A DNA stretch of 41,262 nt from DATAQC01 sp046263055 (lineage in GTDB: Bacteria > Actinomycetota > Acidimicrobiia > Acidimicrobiales > AC-14). The DNA lies in assembly GCA_046263055.1 (NCBI GenBank), contig JBHELO010000017.1:1-41262 (forward strand). The letters run 5' to 3'. This document shows, piece after piece, positions 1 to 8,600 of this stretch (within the stretch, counting starts at the first letter, position 1; every line of letters starts with the position of its first letter). The position numbers and the translations under genes are program-made. The notes under the pieces were generated by a model that saw nothing but the letters and a program-made list of their open reading frames with translations, had not been told where the DNA came from and searched no databases.

Positions 1-2
1 GT

Positions 3-128
3 CCCACCACCGGGGTGATATCGGGCACGCCGACAGCCGAAGGACCGTTCACCTTTACCGTCAGGGCCTCCAACAGGTTGGCGCCTGACGCCGTCAGCCC
101 GCCGATGACGATCATCGTGTCGCGTTAG
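3..128 (+). CDS. C-terminal end of an Ig-like (He_PIG) domain protein, 5' truncated
   Basis: An open frame enters from the left edge and ends at a TAG at 126-128, leaving 41 residues. It contains GVISGTPTAEGPFTFTVRASN-like sequence, the G-x-I-x-G-T-P ... G-x-[FY]-x-F-T-V-x-A pattern of the last strands of a putative Ig (He_PIG) repeat found in bacterial surface proteins. Only the last repeat and a short tail are present, so the full architecture cannot be known. It fits the many secreted Ig-like, kelch and propeller proteins that follow. The frame is too short for the usual ORF cut-off but is uninterrupted and family-like. Confidence 0.6.
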   Translation, partial: PTTGVISGTPTAEGPFTFTVRASNRLAPDAVSPPMTIIVSR

Positions 129-226
129 ATGCCGGCTGAGCGTGGCCTGTGCGGTGTCCTGGTGGGACTGCCCCGACCCCCGGCTCCGGCCCTATGACCG
201 CGGTCAGCCCCAGCGGGTGGAAATGT

Positions 227-252
227 CAACTTGACGTGGTCCCAACTTGACG
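227..252 (+). promoter_or_regulatory. Direct repeat CAACTTGACG x2 upstream of the cupredoxin-like gene
   Basis: The decamer CAACTTGACG occurs at 227-236 and again at 243-252, a 16-bp period. Each copy carries a TTGACG that resembles a -35 element, but no convincing -10 lies 16-19 bp after either copy. The pair may be tandem half-sites for a regulator of the cupredoxin/response-regulator pair. The remainder of 129-307 shows nothing else I can name. Confidence 0.3.
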
Positions 253-307
253 GCCCGGGAGTGGCCTCATCCCGGGAGGCGTTGAGTATCTCCCCGCCAG
301 TTCCAGC

Positions 308-670
308 GTGCTTCCCCCCTCGGCGGCGACCCTCGGCGTGGTGATGCGCGAGTACGCCTTCGACCATCCGCCGGTGGTCGGCGCCGGGCGCGTGGTGTTC
401 AAGGTCCGCAACGCCGGTGCCCTCCACCACGAGTTGGTGCTCGTGCGCCTCCCGCCCGACTTCGCGGGCACGATCGACCAGCACGTGCGATCGGACACGC
501 GCGTCGCGGTGGCGACGGTGGCGGTCCTGGCCGACCGCTCGCCCGGGCAGCAGGGGATCTTCGCCGCCGACCTCACTCCCGGCCGGTACGGGTTCATCTG
601 CTACCTCGAGGACCCCGACGGGCGGCAACACGTGTTCAAGGGCATGTCCTCCGAGCTCTCCGTCGTCTGA
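308..670 (+). CDS. Cupredoxin-like (plastocyanin-fold) protein
   Basis: A 120-residue protein with a cupredoxin-like pattern. N-terminal strands end in NAGALHHELVL (H40/H41), followed near the C-terminus by GRYGFICYLEDPDG and QHVFKGM. C98, H108 and M113 fit the C-x(n)-H-x4-M ligand order of type 1 copper sites, though the Cys-His gap (nine residues) is longer than in plastocyanin. No signal peptide follows the GTG at 308. The frame is open back to 251 without a start codon, so the true N-terminus may lie upstream after a frame change. The stop overlaps a downstream ATG (TGATG), suggesting coupling to the regulator gene. Copper binding is inferred; a degenerate non-metal cupredoxin is possible. 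Confidence 0.6.
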   Translation: MLPPSAATLGVVMREYAFDHPPVVGAGRVVFKVRNAGALHHELVLVRLPPDFAGTIDQHVRSDTRVAVATVAVLADRSPGQQGIFAADLTPGRYGFICYLEDPDGRQHVFKGMSSELSVV

Positions 671-708
671 TGGACTGGGGCGACCTCGACGCACGACCGG
701 AGGCCGCC

Positions 709-1434
709 GTGACCGACATCACCGTTCTTGTCGCCGACGCTCAGCGCCTGTTCGCGGACGCCCTGATCACCGCCCTCTCCCGTCAACCCGATCTGCGCCC
801 GTCGGCCGAGTGCCCGACCACTGGCCCCGCAACCATCCAGCTCCTCGGCCGGCTCCGGCCCGACGTCGCCCTCGTGGACTACTGGATGCCGGCCATGGAG
901 GGGCCGGCCGTGACCCGTGCGGCGGCATCCAGCTCGCCGAGGACCAAGGTGCTGCTCCTGTCCTGGCTGCACGGCCCCATTCAGATCCGGGAGGCGTTGG
1001 CGTCGGGGGCGGCCGGGTTCCTGCCCAAGAGCATCGGCCTGGACGAGCTCGAAGCCGCCATCCGCCGGGCTCACCAGGGTGAGCCACTGGTGTACGGCCC
1101 GCAGCTGGCCAAGCTGGCGGGGGACATCGAGGCGCGCTACCAGGACGCCAGCGAACAGACCGGCAGGCTCGACACGCTGTCGCCCCGGGAGGTGGAGGTG
1201 CTGCAACTCCTCGGCGACGGCCGGACGCCCCACGAGATCGCCGAGGCGCTGTTCATCTCCCAGGGAACGGTGAAGAACCACATCCATCGCATCCTGCGCA
1301 AGACGGGCGCCCAGTCACAGCTCGAGGCGGTGGCCATGGCCCGGCGGGCCCTCCTGATCCAGGACCGCCACTATCCCGGGCCGAACCGCCCCCGGCTGCA
1401 ACCGCCGTCCCGGCTGCCGGCAGAGTCCTTCTAG
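709..1434 (+). CDS. NarL/FixJ-family response regulator (REC + LuxR HTH)
   Basis: A 241-residue two-component response regulator. Residues 3-120 form a receiver domain: D10 of the acidic pocket (its usual partner acid is A11), phosphoacceptor D57 in ALVDYWMP, S85 at the switch position and K107 in GFLPKS. Residues 155-212 form a LuxR-type helix-turn-helix with LSPREVEVLQLL and the recognition segment ISQGTVKNHIHRIL. The GTG at 709 is preferred because GGAGG (699-703) precedes it by 5 nt. An in-frame ATG at 670 overlaps the stop of the cupredoxin-like gene and would add 13 residues. No sensor kinase is in the window, so the signal is unknown. The incomplete acidic pocket could alter phosphorylation. 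Confidence 0.9.
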   Translation: MTDITVLVADAQRLFADALITALSRQPDLRPSAECPTTGPATIQLLGRLRPDVALVDYWMPAMEGPAVTRAAASSSPRTKVLLLSWLHGPIQIREALASGAAGFLPKSIGLDELEAAIRRAHQGEPLVYGPQLAKLAGDIEARYQDASEQTGRLDTLSPREVEVLQLLGDGRTPHEIAEALFISQGTVKNHIHRILRKTGAQSQLEAVAMARRALLIQDRHYPGPNRPRLQPPSRLPAESF

Positions 1435-1466
1435 CGGTCACCCCCGGCGACGGCCCCAGCTCCACC

Positions 1467-1482
1467 GCCGGCGACGGCCGGC
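1467..1482. terminator. Hairpin between convergent genes
   Basis: GCCGGC-GACG-GCCGGC is a perfect 6-bp stem with a 4-nt loop in the 47-bp gap between the response regulator and the converging propeller gene, touching the latter's stop codon. There is no U-tract, so it would be an actinobacterial-type or weak terminator. The decamer CCGGCGACGG also occurs just upstream at 1444-1453. Confidence 0.4.
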
Positions 1483-4400
1483 TACGGGAAGAAGAACCCC
1501 CGGATGGCGGCGGGGAGCGGCGCCGGGCGGTCGCCCGAGGCGCCGTACACCCCTCCAGCCTGGCCTCGCACGTACCAGGCACCGTTCGAGGGCCGGAACA
1601 CCGCGAAGTCGGTGATGCCGTCGCGGTTGTAGTCGCCGGGGACGGGAATGTCGCCCGGCGTCCCCCACGCCGCGCCCGGTTGGCCGAGGACGTACCAACC
1701 GCCCGTGGACGGCCGGTACACGGCGAAGTCCGTCTTGCCGTCACCGTTGTAGTCACCGGGGACGGGAATGTCACCACTGGCACCCCAGAGGGCACCCGGC
1801 TGGCCCTGCACGTACCAGGCGCCCGTCGAGGGCCGGTACACGGCGAAGTCGGTCCTGCCGTCGGCGTTGTAGTCGCCGGGGACGGGGATGTCGCCCGACG
1901 TCCCGAAGATCGCACCGGGCTGGCCCTGCACGAACCAGGCGCCGGTGGACGGCCGGAAGACGGCGATGTCCGTCTTGCCGTCACCGTTGTAGTCGCCCGG
2001 GACAGGGATGTCGCCCGACGTGCCGAAGACGGCCCCCGGCTGGCCCAGCACGAACCAGGCGCCGGTGGACGGCCGGAAGACGGCGATGTCGGTGATGCCG
2101 TCACCGTTGTAGTCGCCCGGGACAGGGATGTCGCCCGACGTGCCGAACACGGCCCCCGCCTGGCCCTGCACGTACCACCCGCCGTTGGCCGGTCGGAACA
2201 CCGAGAGGTCGGTGGTGCCGTTGCCGTTGAAGTCGGCGGGACGGGGCGACGGCGCCCGTGTGAGCTTCACGGTGAAGGAGTCCGTGTCCGTGCCGGCGGT
2301 CAGGACGGGCCGCGGCTTGCCGGCGGGGGCTGGGAAGTCGGTGGATCCGCCCGCCCCGGCGGCATAGATGTTGCCGGCGGTGTCCAGCGCCACGCCGCCG
2401 AGGCTGCCCTCACCCACCGATTCGGTGCCGCCGAGGTACGTGGAGAAGACGAGGGCGGACCCCGCGGCGTTGAGCTCGGTGATGAAGGAGTCGCTGAGCC
2501 CGCGCAGGTGGCCGTCCACGGGGCTGGCGGTCGGGAAGTTCGTCGAGGTCGTCTTCCCGAGCACGTACACCCGACCGGCGCCGTCCAGGGCGATGCCCAT
2601 CGGCTTGTCGGCGTCGGTGCCTGTTCCTCCGAGGTAGGTGGAGTACACCAGGGCGCTCCCGGCAGGGTTGAACTTGGTGACGAAGGCGTTGGAGGTGCCG
2701 GCGTTGGCGTGCTGGAACGCCCCCGGGGTCGTCGGGAAGTCGGTGGAGGTCGTGCCGCCGGCCACGTAGGCGCTCCCCGCGGCGTCCACCGCCACCTTCA
2801 CGTTGTTGAACCCGTTCCCGTCGTCCCCGGTGCTCCCGCCCAGGTAGGTCGAGTACACCTTTGACGTCCCCGCCGGGGCGAGCTTGGTCAGGAAGACGTC
2901 CCCGTTCTGGGGCGCGCCGGGCGCCGTCGTGCGGTAGGCGCCGGCGGTGGTCGGAAAGTCGTTGCTCACCGTCACCCCGGCCACATAGGCGGCGCCCGTG
3001 GAGTCCACGGCGAGTCCCTTGGCCAGGTCGTAGACCGTGCCCCCCAGGTAGGTGGAGTAGACGAGGGCGCTGCCCGTGGGGTTCAGCTTGAACACGACGG
3101 GATGGAAGCTGAAAGCACCCGGGCTCGGCGGCCCCTGGATGGCGCTCACCAGGGGGAACGTGTCGAAATCGGAGCCGCCGGCCACGTAGGCGGCTCCGGT
3201 CGCGTCGATGGCGATGGCGTTCGACTCCTCGGCCGGCCCGACGTATGTGGAGTAGGAGATCGCGCCCGAGGAGGTGAGCTTGGTGACGAACGCGTCGGCC
3301 CGATGACCGGGCGCCAGGCTCACACTGACTCCCGACGCGGTTGCGGTGGCCGGCGTGTCCAGCTCGGCGGAGGTGGCGTTGGTGATCGAGTTGATCCGGC
3401 TGCCAGGTGCGATCGAACTGCCGGACACATAGCGGAACGCATCGTCGGCCCGGAACGTCCCCGACGTCAGGGTCAGCGTGGTGCTGCCGTTGGTGGTGGA
3501 GCCGGTGACCGTTCGGGGTGCCCCGTCGAAGGCACCGGGCGTGGTCGGGAAGTCGGAGGACTGGGTGAACCCGGTGACGTAGGTGTTGCCCGTGGCGTCC
3601 ACGGCGATGCTGCGGCCCTCCTCGTTGCTGTCGCCCCCGAGGAAGGTGCTGTACAGGACGGTGGTGCCGGTGGGGTCGAGCTTGTAGACGAACCCGTCCT
3701 CGTTGTCCGTCATGGTCAGGCCCAGCCCGTTGACCTGAGGGAAGTCGGCGGACTGCGTGTTCCCCGTGACGTAGGCGTTGCCCGCGCCGTCCACGCCGAT
3801 GGCGAAGGCCTGGTCGTAGCTCGAGCCGCCGACGAACTTCGAGTACAGCAACGGGTCGATGACCAGGGGCAGCTTCGGGTCGTGGGGGCCCACGTGGAAC
3901 CGGACGACGCCGCCGGTCACCACGTAGGCCGCCGCCACCGGCCGGCGGGTCCCGCCGACCTCCTGGTAGGCCACCGGTCGACCCTGGCGGATGTCACCGC
4001 CTCCGAGGCGGCCGACCAGGTCACCATGCTCGTCCACGCGCAGCCCCGTCACCCCGTCCATGCTCAGGGTCACGACGCCAGCATCGGCGCCCGGCGCCAC
4101 CACCAGGTCGTACTCGAGCTGCTGTTGGGTCCCGTGGTAGACGAGGTCCACCCCCGGGTACACGCCGTACTCGGTCACCTTGGCGTAGCTGGGCACGTCG
4201 GTGACCCAGGCCGAGGGGTCGGCGCCGCGGGCGTAGGTGGCCCGACCGGGGAGGGGATCGGACCCTTCCACGCGGGGCGAGGCGTTGGACCCGTCCAGCC
4301 GCATGCGCAGGACGCTGTCCCCCGGGCCTGCCCGCAGCACGGACTCGCCGGGACTCAGCCACACGGTGGACCCGGCCGAGCGGCCGACGAAGGCGACATC

Positions 4401-4589
4401 GGGGTTGCCCACCTGGCCCCGGTTGGGCTCGAAGCTCACCGGCACCTGGCCGAACCGTGCGGCCGCGTCAACGGTGGCTGGCGAGGCGGCCGTCGACCGC
4501 CTCGGCGGGCGGTGGGCGGCGGGCCGGGCGATCGCCGGCGTGCCGGCAGCACAGGCGACGGCCGCCACTGTCACGATCAATCGGCGCAA
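1482..4589 (-). CDS. Secreted SBBP beta-propeller protein with C-terminal FG-GAP/VCBS-like repeats
   Basis: A 1035-residue secreted protein. The TTG at 4589 is chosen because GAGGGAC precedes it by 7 nt and the protein then opens with a signal peptide (LRRLIVTVAAVACAAGTPAIA). An N-terminal domain typical of SBBP proteins (FEPNRGQ ... VYPGVDLVYHG ... YDLVVAPGAD) precedes seven SBBP units carrying LVYSTYLGG and DxxGNxYVxGxTxSxDFP, consistent with a seven-bladed propeller. One blade holds an inserted module (TLTSGTFRADDAF, SSIAPGSRI) like those in actinobacterial surface proteins. The C-terminus has six 40-residue FG-GAP/VCBS-like repeats with DYNGDGxTDxAVFRPSTG, whose Asp/Asn-rich loops probably bind calcium. 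Probably transcribed with the gene upstream at 4663-5484. Ligand unknown. Confidence 0.85.
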   Translation of the reverse strand: MRRLIVTVAAVACAAGTPAIARPAAHRPPRRSTAASPATVDAAARFGQVPVSFEPNRGQVGNPDVAFVGRSAGSTVWLSPGESVLRAGPGDSVLRMRLDGSNASPRVEGSDPLPGRATYARGADPSAWVTDVPSYAKVTEYGVYPGVDLVYHGTQQQLEYDLVVAPGADAGVVTLSMDGVTGLRVDEHGDLVGRLGGGDIRQGRPVAYQEVGGTRRPVAAAYVVTGGVVRFHVGPHDPKLPLVIDPLLYSKFVGGSSYDQAFAIGVDGAGNAYVTGNTQSADFPQVNGLGLTMTDNEDGFVYKLDPTGTTVLYSTFLGGDSNEEGRSIAVDATGNTYVTGFTQSSDFPTTPGAFDGAPRTVTGSTTNGSTTLTLTSGTFRADDAFRYVSGSSIAPGSRINSITNATSAELDTPATATASGVSVSLAPGHRADAFVTKLTSSGAISYSTYVGPAEESNAIAIDATGAAYVAGGSDFDTFPLVSAIQGPPSPGAFSFHPVVFKLNPTGSALVYSTYLGGTVYDLAKGLAVDSTGAAYVAGVTVSNDFPTTAGAYRTTAPGAPQNGDVFLTKLAPAGTSKVYSTYLGGSTGDDGNGFNNVKVAVDAAGSAYVAGGTTSTDFPTTPGAFQHANAGTSNAFVTKFNPAGSALVYSTYLGGTGTDADKPMGIALDGAGRVYVLGKTTSTNFPTASPVDGHLRGLSDSFITELNAAGSALVFSTYLGGTESVGEGSLGGVALDTAGNIYAAGAGGSTDFPAPAGKPRPVLTAGTDTDSFTVKLTRAPSPRPADFNGNGTTDLSVFRPANGGWYVQGQAGAVFGTSGDIPVPGDYNGDGITDIAVFRPSTGAWFVLGQPGAVFGTSGDIPVPGDYNGDGKTDIAVFRPSTGAWFVQGQPGAIFGTSGDIPVPGDYNADGRTDFAVYRPSTGAWYVQGQPGALWGASGDIPVPGDYNGDGKTDFAVYRPSTGGWYVLGQPGAAWGTPGDIPVPGDYNRDGITDFAVFRPSNGAWYVRGQAGGVYGASGDRPAPLPAAIRGFFFP
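1523..2242 (-). repeat. Six tandem 120-bp repeats encoding FG-GAP-like units
   Basis: Six consecutive 120-bp units encode the 40-residue motif GDIPVPGDYNGDG ... RPSTGAW ... GQPGA. Some adjacent units are almost identical at the DNA level (compare about 1967-2034 with 2087-2154), which indicates recent in-frame duplication and makes unit number prone to change by recombination or assembly collapse. Confidence 0.85.
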
Positions 4590-4662
4590 CGATTCCGTCC
4601 CTCTCTCGGCGGGGCCGGCCCCAGCGGGGAGGCCGGCGGTGCTGCGGTGCAGGCGGGGATCG

Positions 4663-5484
4663 TCAGGACCCGACGACCCTGGCCGTGGCCCGTAGCCGGC
4701 GAGCCTCGGTGAGGCCGAAACCGGCGCCGAGGGCCACAAACCCCGAACCGGCCATGGCGGCGACCATGCCGGGCACCCCGTTGCGGTGCGACGAGGGGAG
4801 GTTGACGAGGCTCGGCGCGCCCCCAGGGCCGCCGGCGAACCCGCTCCAGAGGTCACCCGTGAGCGGGCGCCCTGACGGCTGGGCTCCGATGGTGCCTCCC
4901 ACCGACGGTGACGGCGACGGTGACGCCGCTACCTGGGTGGCCACCGGGACCGGGGGGCTTGGCAGTGCCGGCGCCTGGCCGGTCACCCCGACGCCGACGG
5001 GGGCGGCGGTCGGGTCCGTCCTACCGCCGCTCACCCGGCCGGCCACCACACCCGCCGCCGGCGCCGCCACGCCGCCGGTGCGGACGACCTGCGGGGTGGC
5101 GGCCACCACTCCGCCGGCCGCCTCCACCTCCATGTTGGCGACCTTCGGATCGAGGTCCGGGCCGGCCACCGCGACGATCGAGTGGATGCCCACCGTGGCC
5201 CCCGCGGGGACGGTGACCTGCTGGGTGAGGAAGCCTGAGGCGGTGGCCGTGACCGTGGCCAGGAGGGTTCCGGTGGGGCTGTCCCAATGGATCTCCACCT
5301 GAGAGGTCGGCGCCCAGCCACTGCCCGTCACGGTCACGTCCGTCGACGCCGCCGCCCGAACGGGGCTCGGAGCGTTGAGGAGCGCGGAGCCGTTGGTGGT
5401 GGTGCACGCCCACGCCAGGCCGGCCGTGACGACCACGCATCCCGCCACTCCGAGGGCGGCGATGATGCGGCGGGAAATCCCCAA
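4663..5484 (-). CDS. Secreted Ig/IPT-like protein with C-terminal membrane anchor
   Basis: A 273-residue protein of unknown function. The TTG at 5484 follows GGAGGAC at good spacing. Residues 1-27 are a signal peptide ending in LAWAC; the Cys directly after the hydrophobic core could be a lipidation site, although the box is atypical. Residues 40-130 form one Ig-like domain (DVTVTGSGWAPTSQVEIHWD ... VTVPAGATVGIHSIVAV), as in surface proteins with sugar or protein ligands. A Pro/Ala/Gly-rich linker follows, then a hydrophobic segment near residues 238-256 and a basic tail, so the protein is tethered to the membrane. It lies 73 bp upstream of the SBBP propeller gene on the same strand and probably shares its promoter. 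Confidence 0.7.
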   Translation of the reverse strand: MGISRRIIAALGVAGCVVVTAGLAWACTTTNGSALLNAPSPVRAAASTDVTVTGSGWAPTSQVEIHWDSPTGTLLATVTATASGFLTQQVTVPAGATVGIHSIVAVAGPDLDPKVANMEVEAAGGVVAATPQVVRTGGVAAPAAGVVAGRVSGGRTDPTAAPVGVGVTGQAPALPSPPVPVATQVAASPSPSPSVGGTIGAQPSGRPLTGDLWSGFAGGPGGAPSLVNLPSSHRNGVPGMVAAMAGSGFVALGAGFGLTEARRLRATARVVGS

Positions 5485-5522
5485 TTCGAACGTCCTCCAG
5501 GCCTCTCCGAGACTGCCCTGCT

Positions 5523-5551
5523 ATTCATGCACGGCGCTTCGAGGGTGTCAA
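5523..5551 (-). promoter_or_regulatory. Sigma70-type promoter for the minus-strand propeller pair
   Basis: On the minus strand a perfect -35 TTGACA (5551-5546) is followed after 17 nt by ATGAAT (5528-5523). This gives a leader of about 30 nt that includes the GGAGGAC ribosome site before the TTG at 5484. It lies in the 214-bp divergent region 5485-5698. The same region holds an AT-richer patch with CCAATTGG and a repeated AATTG near 5601-5620, and TATCGT at 5679-5684, a possible -10 for the plus-strand giant gene. Confidence 0.5.
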
Positions 5552-5698
5552 TGTGCCTGCCAGTAGATGCATTGCTCCAGTAGTGGCCGTCGCGGCAGGA
5601 CCAATTGGCCCAAATTGACCCACTGTGCCATCCGGTAGATGTCCGTTTCCCCTACTTCCCGGGCGGCACTTCGGGCGTTATCGTGCCGGATCCATCGC

Positions 5699-8600
5699 AT
5701 GCAGATGGCTCGCACGTTGCTCATCTGGCGTGTCTCGGTTGCCGCGGGAGCGGTGACCCTGCTCGCTTCTCATGGTGCGGCCGTGGTCGACGCCTCACCC
5801 CTGGCGGCCGGCCCCGGCCGGTGGCACGAAGTAGGCCGCCTGGCCACCGCCCGGGCCGACCACACCGCAACCGTCCTGGGCGGCCAGCGGTGCGCCGGCG
5901 CACCGGACATCCGTCCCCCATGGTGCGGCCAGGTGCTGGTGGCGGGCGGCCGCGGTGGCGTCGCGAACCTGCCCCTCACCTCGTCCGAGGTGTTCGACCC
6001 CGACGCCCGGACGTGGTCGCCGGCTCCCGACCTGCCCGCGCCCCGGGCCGACCACACCGCCTCCAGCCTCGCCGATGGCGGCGTGCTGGTGGCCGGCGGG
6101 ACGGACGCCGGTGGGGAGCCGCTGGCCGACGCCGTGATCTTCCGCCCCGCCGGCGCCGGCGGGTCGTGGGTCGGCGGGGGGTCCCTCGGTGAAGCCCGGG
6201 CCCTCCAGGCAGCGACGACCCTGGCCGACGGGCGGGTCCTGGTGGCGGGCGGCACGGGGACCGGCGGGCGAGCCCTGGCGTCCACCGAGGTGTTCGACCC
6301 CACCGTGCTCAGGTGGTCGGCGGGTCCCGCCCTGGCCACCCCCCGCTCGGGGGCGGCGGCCGCCCTCCTGGCCGACGGCCGGGTGCTGGTGATCGGCGGG
6401 ACCGGGGCCACCGGCCAGCCCCTGGCGTCGGCCGAGGTGCTCGACCCCCGGGGGCCGGCGTCGGAGCCGTCCACCCCCATCGCCCCGATGGCCGCCGCCC
6501 GCGGGCGACCCAAGGCCACGCTCCTGCACGACGGCCGGGTGGTGGCAACCGGCGACGGGTCCTCCCAGGCCTACGACCCGGCCCGGGGGACGTGGCTGCC
6601 GCCGGTCCCGATGGCGGCCGCCGGCGCCGGCCACGCCGCCGCGCCGCTGGCCGACGGTCGGGTCGTGGTGACCGGGGGGGACGACGGCGCGGGCGGGGCG
6701 CTGGCCTCCGCCGGGGTGTTCGACCCGGCCACCGGGACGGCCACGACGGTGGACGATCTCCTGGTGTCGCGCCGAGGCCACTCGGCCACCCTCCTCGAAG
6801 ACGGGACCGTCCTCGTCGTCGGTGGCGGCGCCGCCGGTCGGCCCGAGGCGTCGGCCGAGGTGTTCGACCCGCTCGCCGTGGCCCAACCGCCGACGCTGGT
6901 CGCCGTCTCGCCGGGCGCCTCGGCGCTCGACACGACGGCCGCCGTCACCCTGGGCGGACGCGGGCTCGGAGCCGTTCGGTCGGTGTCGTTCGGCGGGGCC
7001 GAGGGCCGCGACGTGAGGGCCGTCTCGGATGCCGAGGTGCTCGTCACCAGCCCGCCCCGCACCGAGGCGACAACGGTGGACGTGACGGTGACGGCCCCGT
7101 CGGGCACCTCGGTGAGCGGGGCGGCGCGCTTCACCTACGCCCCGCCCCCCGTAGTCACCGGCGTGGAGCCCGACGCCGGCTCGGTGGCCGGGGCGACGCG
7201 GGTCGTCGTGCACGGCACCGGCGTGGGCGTCCCCGGCGCCGCCGTCCTGTTCGGCGACGTGTCCGCCACGATCACGGCGCCCACCGCCGCGGGCGACCTG
7301 GAGGCGCTCAGCCCGCCGCACGCGCCGGGACCGGTGGACGTCACCGTGCGGACACCGGCGGGAACGTCAGCGGCCTCGACCGTCGACCGGTTCCGCTTCG
7401 GTGACGGGTCCTGGGCGGCCGCCGCACCACTCCCCGGGGCCCGCTACAACAGCACGGCCACCGACCTGGAGGACGGGCGGGTCCTCGTGGTGGGGGGAAC
7501 CGACGACTTCACGCCCGGCCGGGCCACCACCCTGGCCTCCGCCGAGCTGTACGACCCCTCCACCGGGACGTGGTCGGCGACCGGCTCCGTCGCCGTCGGC
7601 CGCTCGAGCCACACCGCCACCCGCCTCGCCGACGGGCGGGTCCTGGTGGCCGGCGGCCTCGGCGTGGACCCGGCACGCGGCTTCGATCAGGACACACTCA
7701 TCGCACCGGCCGCCACCCTCGCCGTCGACGACGTCACCGGGAGGGATGGCCAGGAGGTGAGCTCGGCGGTCGCCGCGCACGTGGGGGTGGCGCCCGCCCC
7801 GGACCGGCCCGACCTGCGGGTGAGCGCGTCGTCGGACCCGCCGGCGGGGAGCCCGGTGGCCATCGGGAGCAGCCTCACGTACACCTTCCGGTACTTCAAC
7901 AGCGGCGGCCGGCCGGCAGCGGGTGTGCTGACCGACCCGCTGCCCGACGCCCTCGACTTCGTGGGCGCCAGCCCGGGGGGCACGTTCGACCCTTCCAACC
8001 GAACGGTTGCCTTCGACCTCGGACCGGTGGCGTCGGGGACGTCGGCGACGGCTCCGGCGGGCACGGTGAGCGTCACCGTGGCGCTGCGGACCTTCCCGCA
8101 GAACCCCGACACGTCGGGGGGGCTCGAGAACGCCGCCCACCTCGACGGGGCCACCTCAAACATGCTGCGTCACGAGGTGGTCGGCGGCGACCCAGGGCCG
8201 GGACCGGTGCCGCGCATCGCAGTGAGTGCCGATCCGCCGGACGGCGCAGCCGTCCGACCGGGCACCCACATCACGTACACCTTCTCCATCTTCAACCCCG
8301 GCGGAGCGCCTCAGGACGGCGCCGTCCTGCGGGACACCCTGCCGCTCGAACTGGACTTCGTCGCCGGCGACGGCGCCACCTTCGATCCCGACACCCGGGT
8401 GGTCACCTTCGCGCCGGTGACGGTGGCGCCCGGCACGACGGCCGCGTCCCCGGCCACCACCCGACAGCTGACGGTGGCGGTGACGGCCCGGTCCGAGGCC
8501 ATGGGCGCGCTCACCAGCGCGGAGATCTACGACCCCCGCAAGGGGTCCTGGTCCCCCGCCCAGCCGATGCACGTGGCCCGGCTGTCCCACACCGCCACCC

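Noticed and set aside
1253..2104. Long open frames opposite or beside the FG-GAP repeats and other genes (for example also 8156-10768 and 11144-14053)
   Set aside because: They are shadows: GC-rich codon bias keeps opposite frames open, and their translations are low-complexity His/Gly/Arg-rich without family motifs, whereas the overlapped genes have clear domains.
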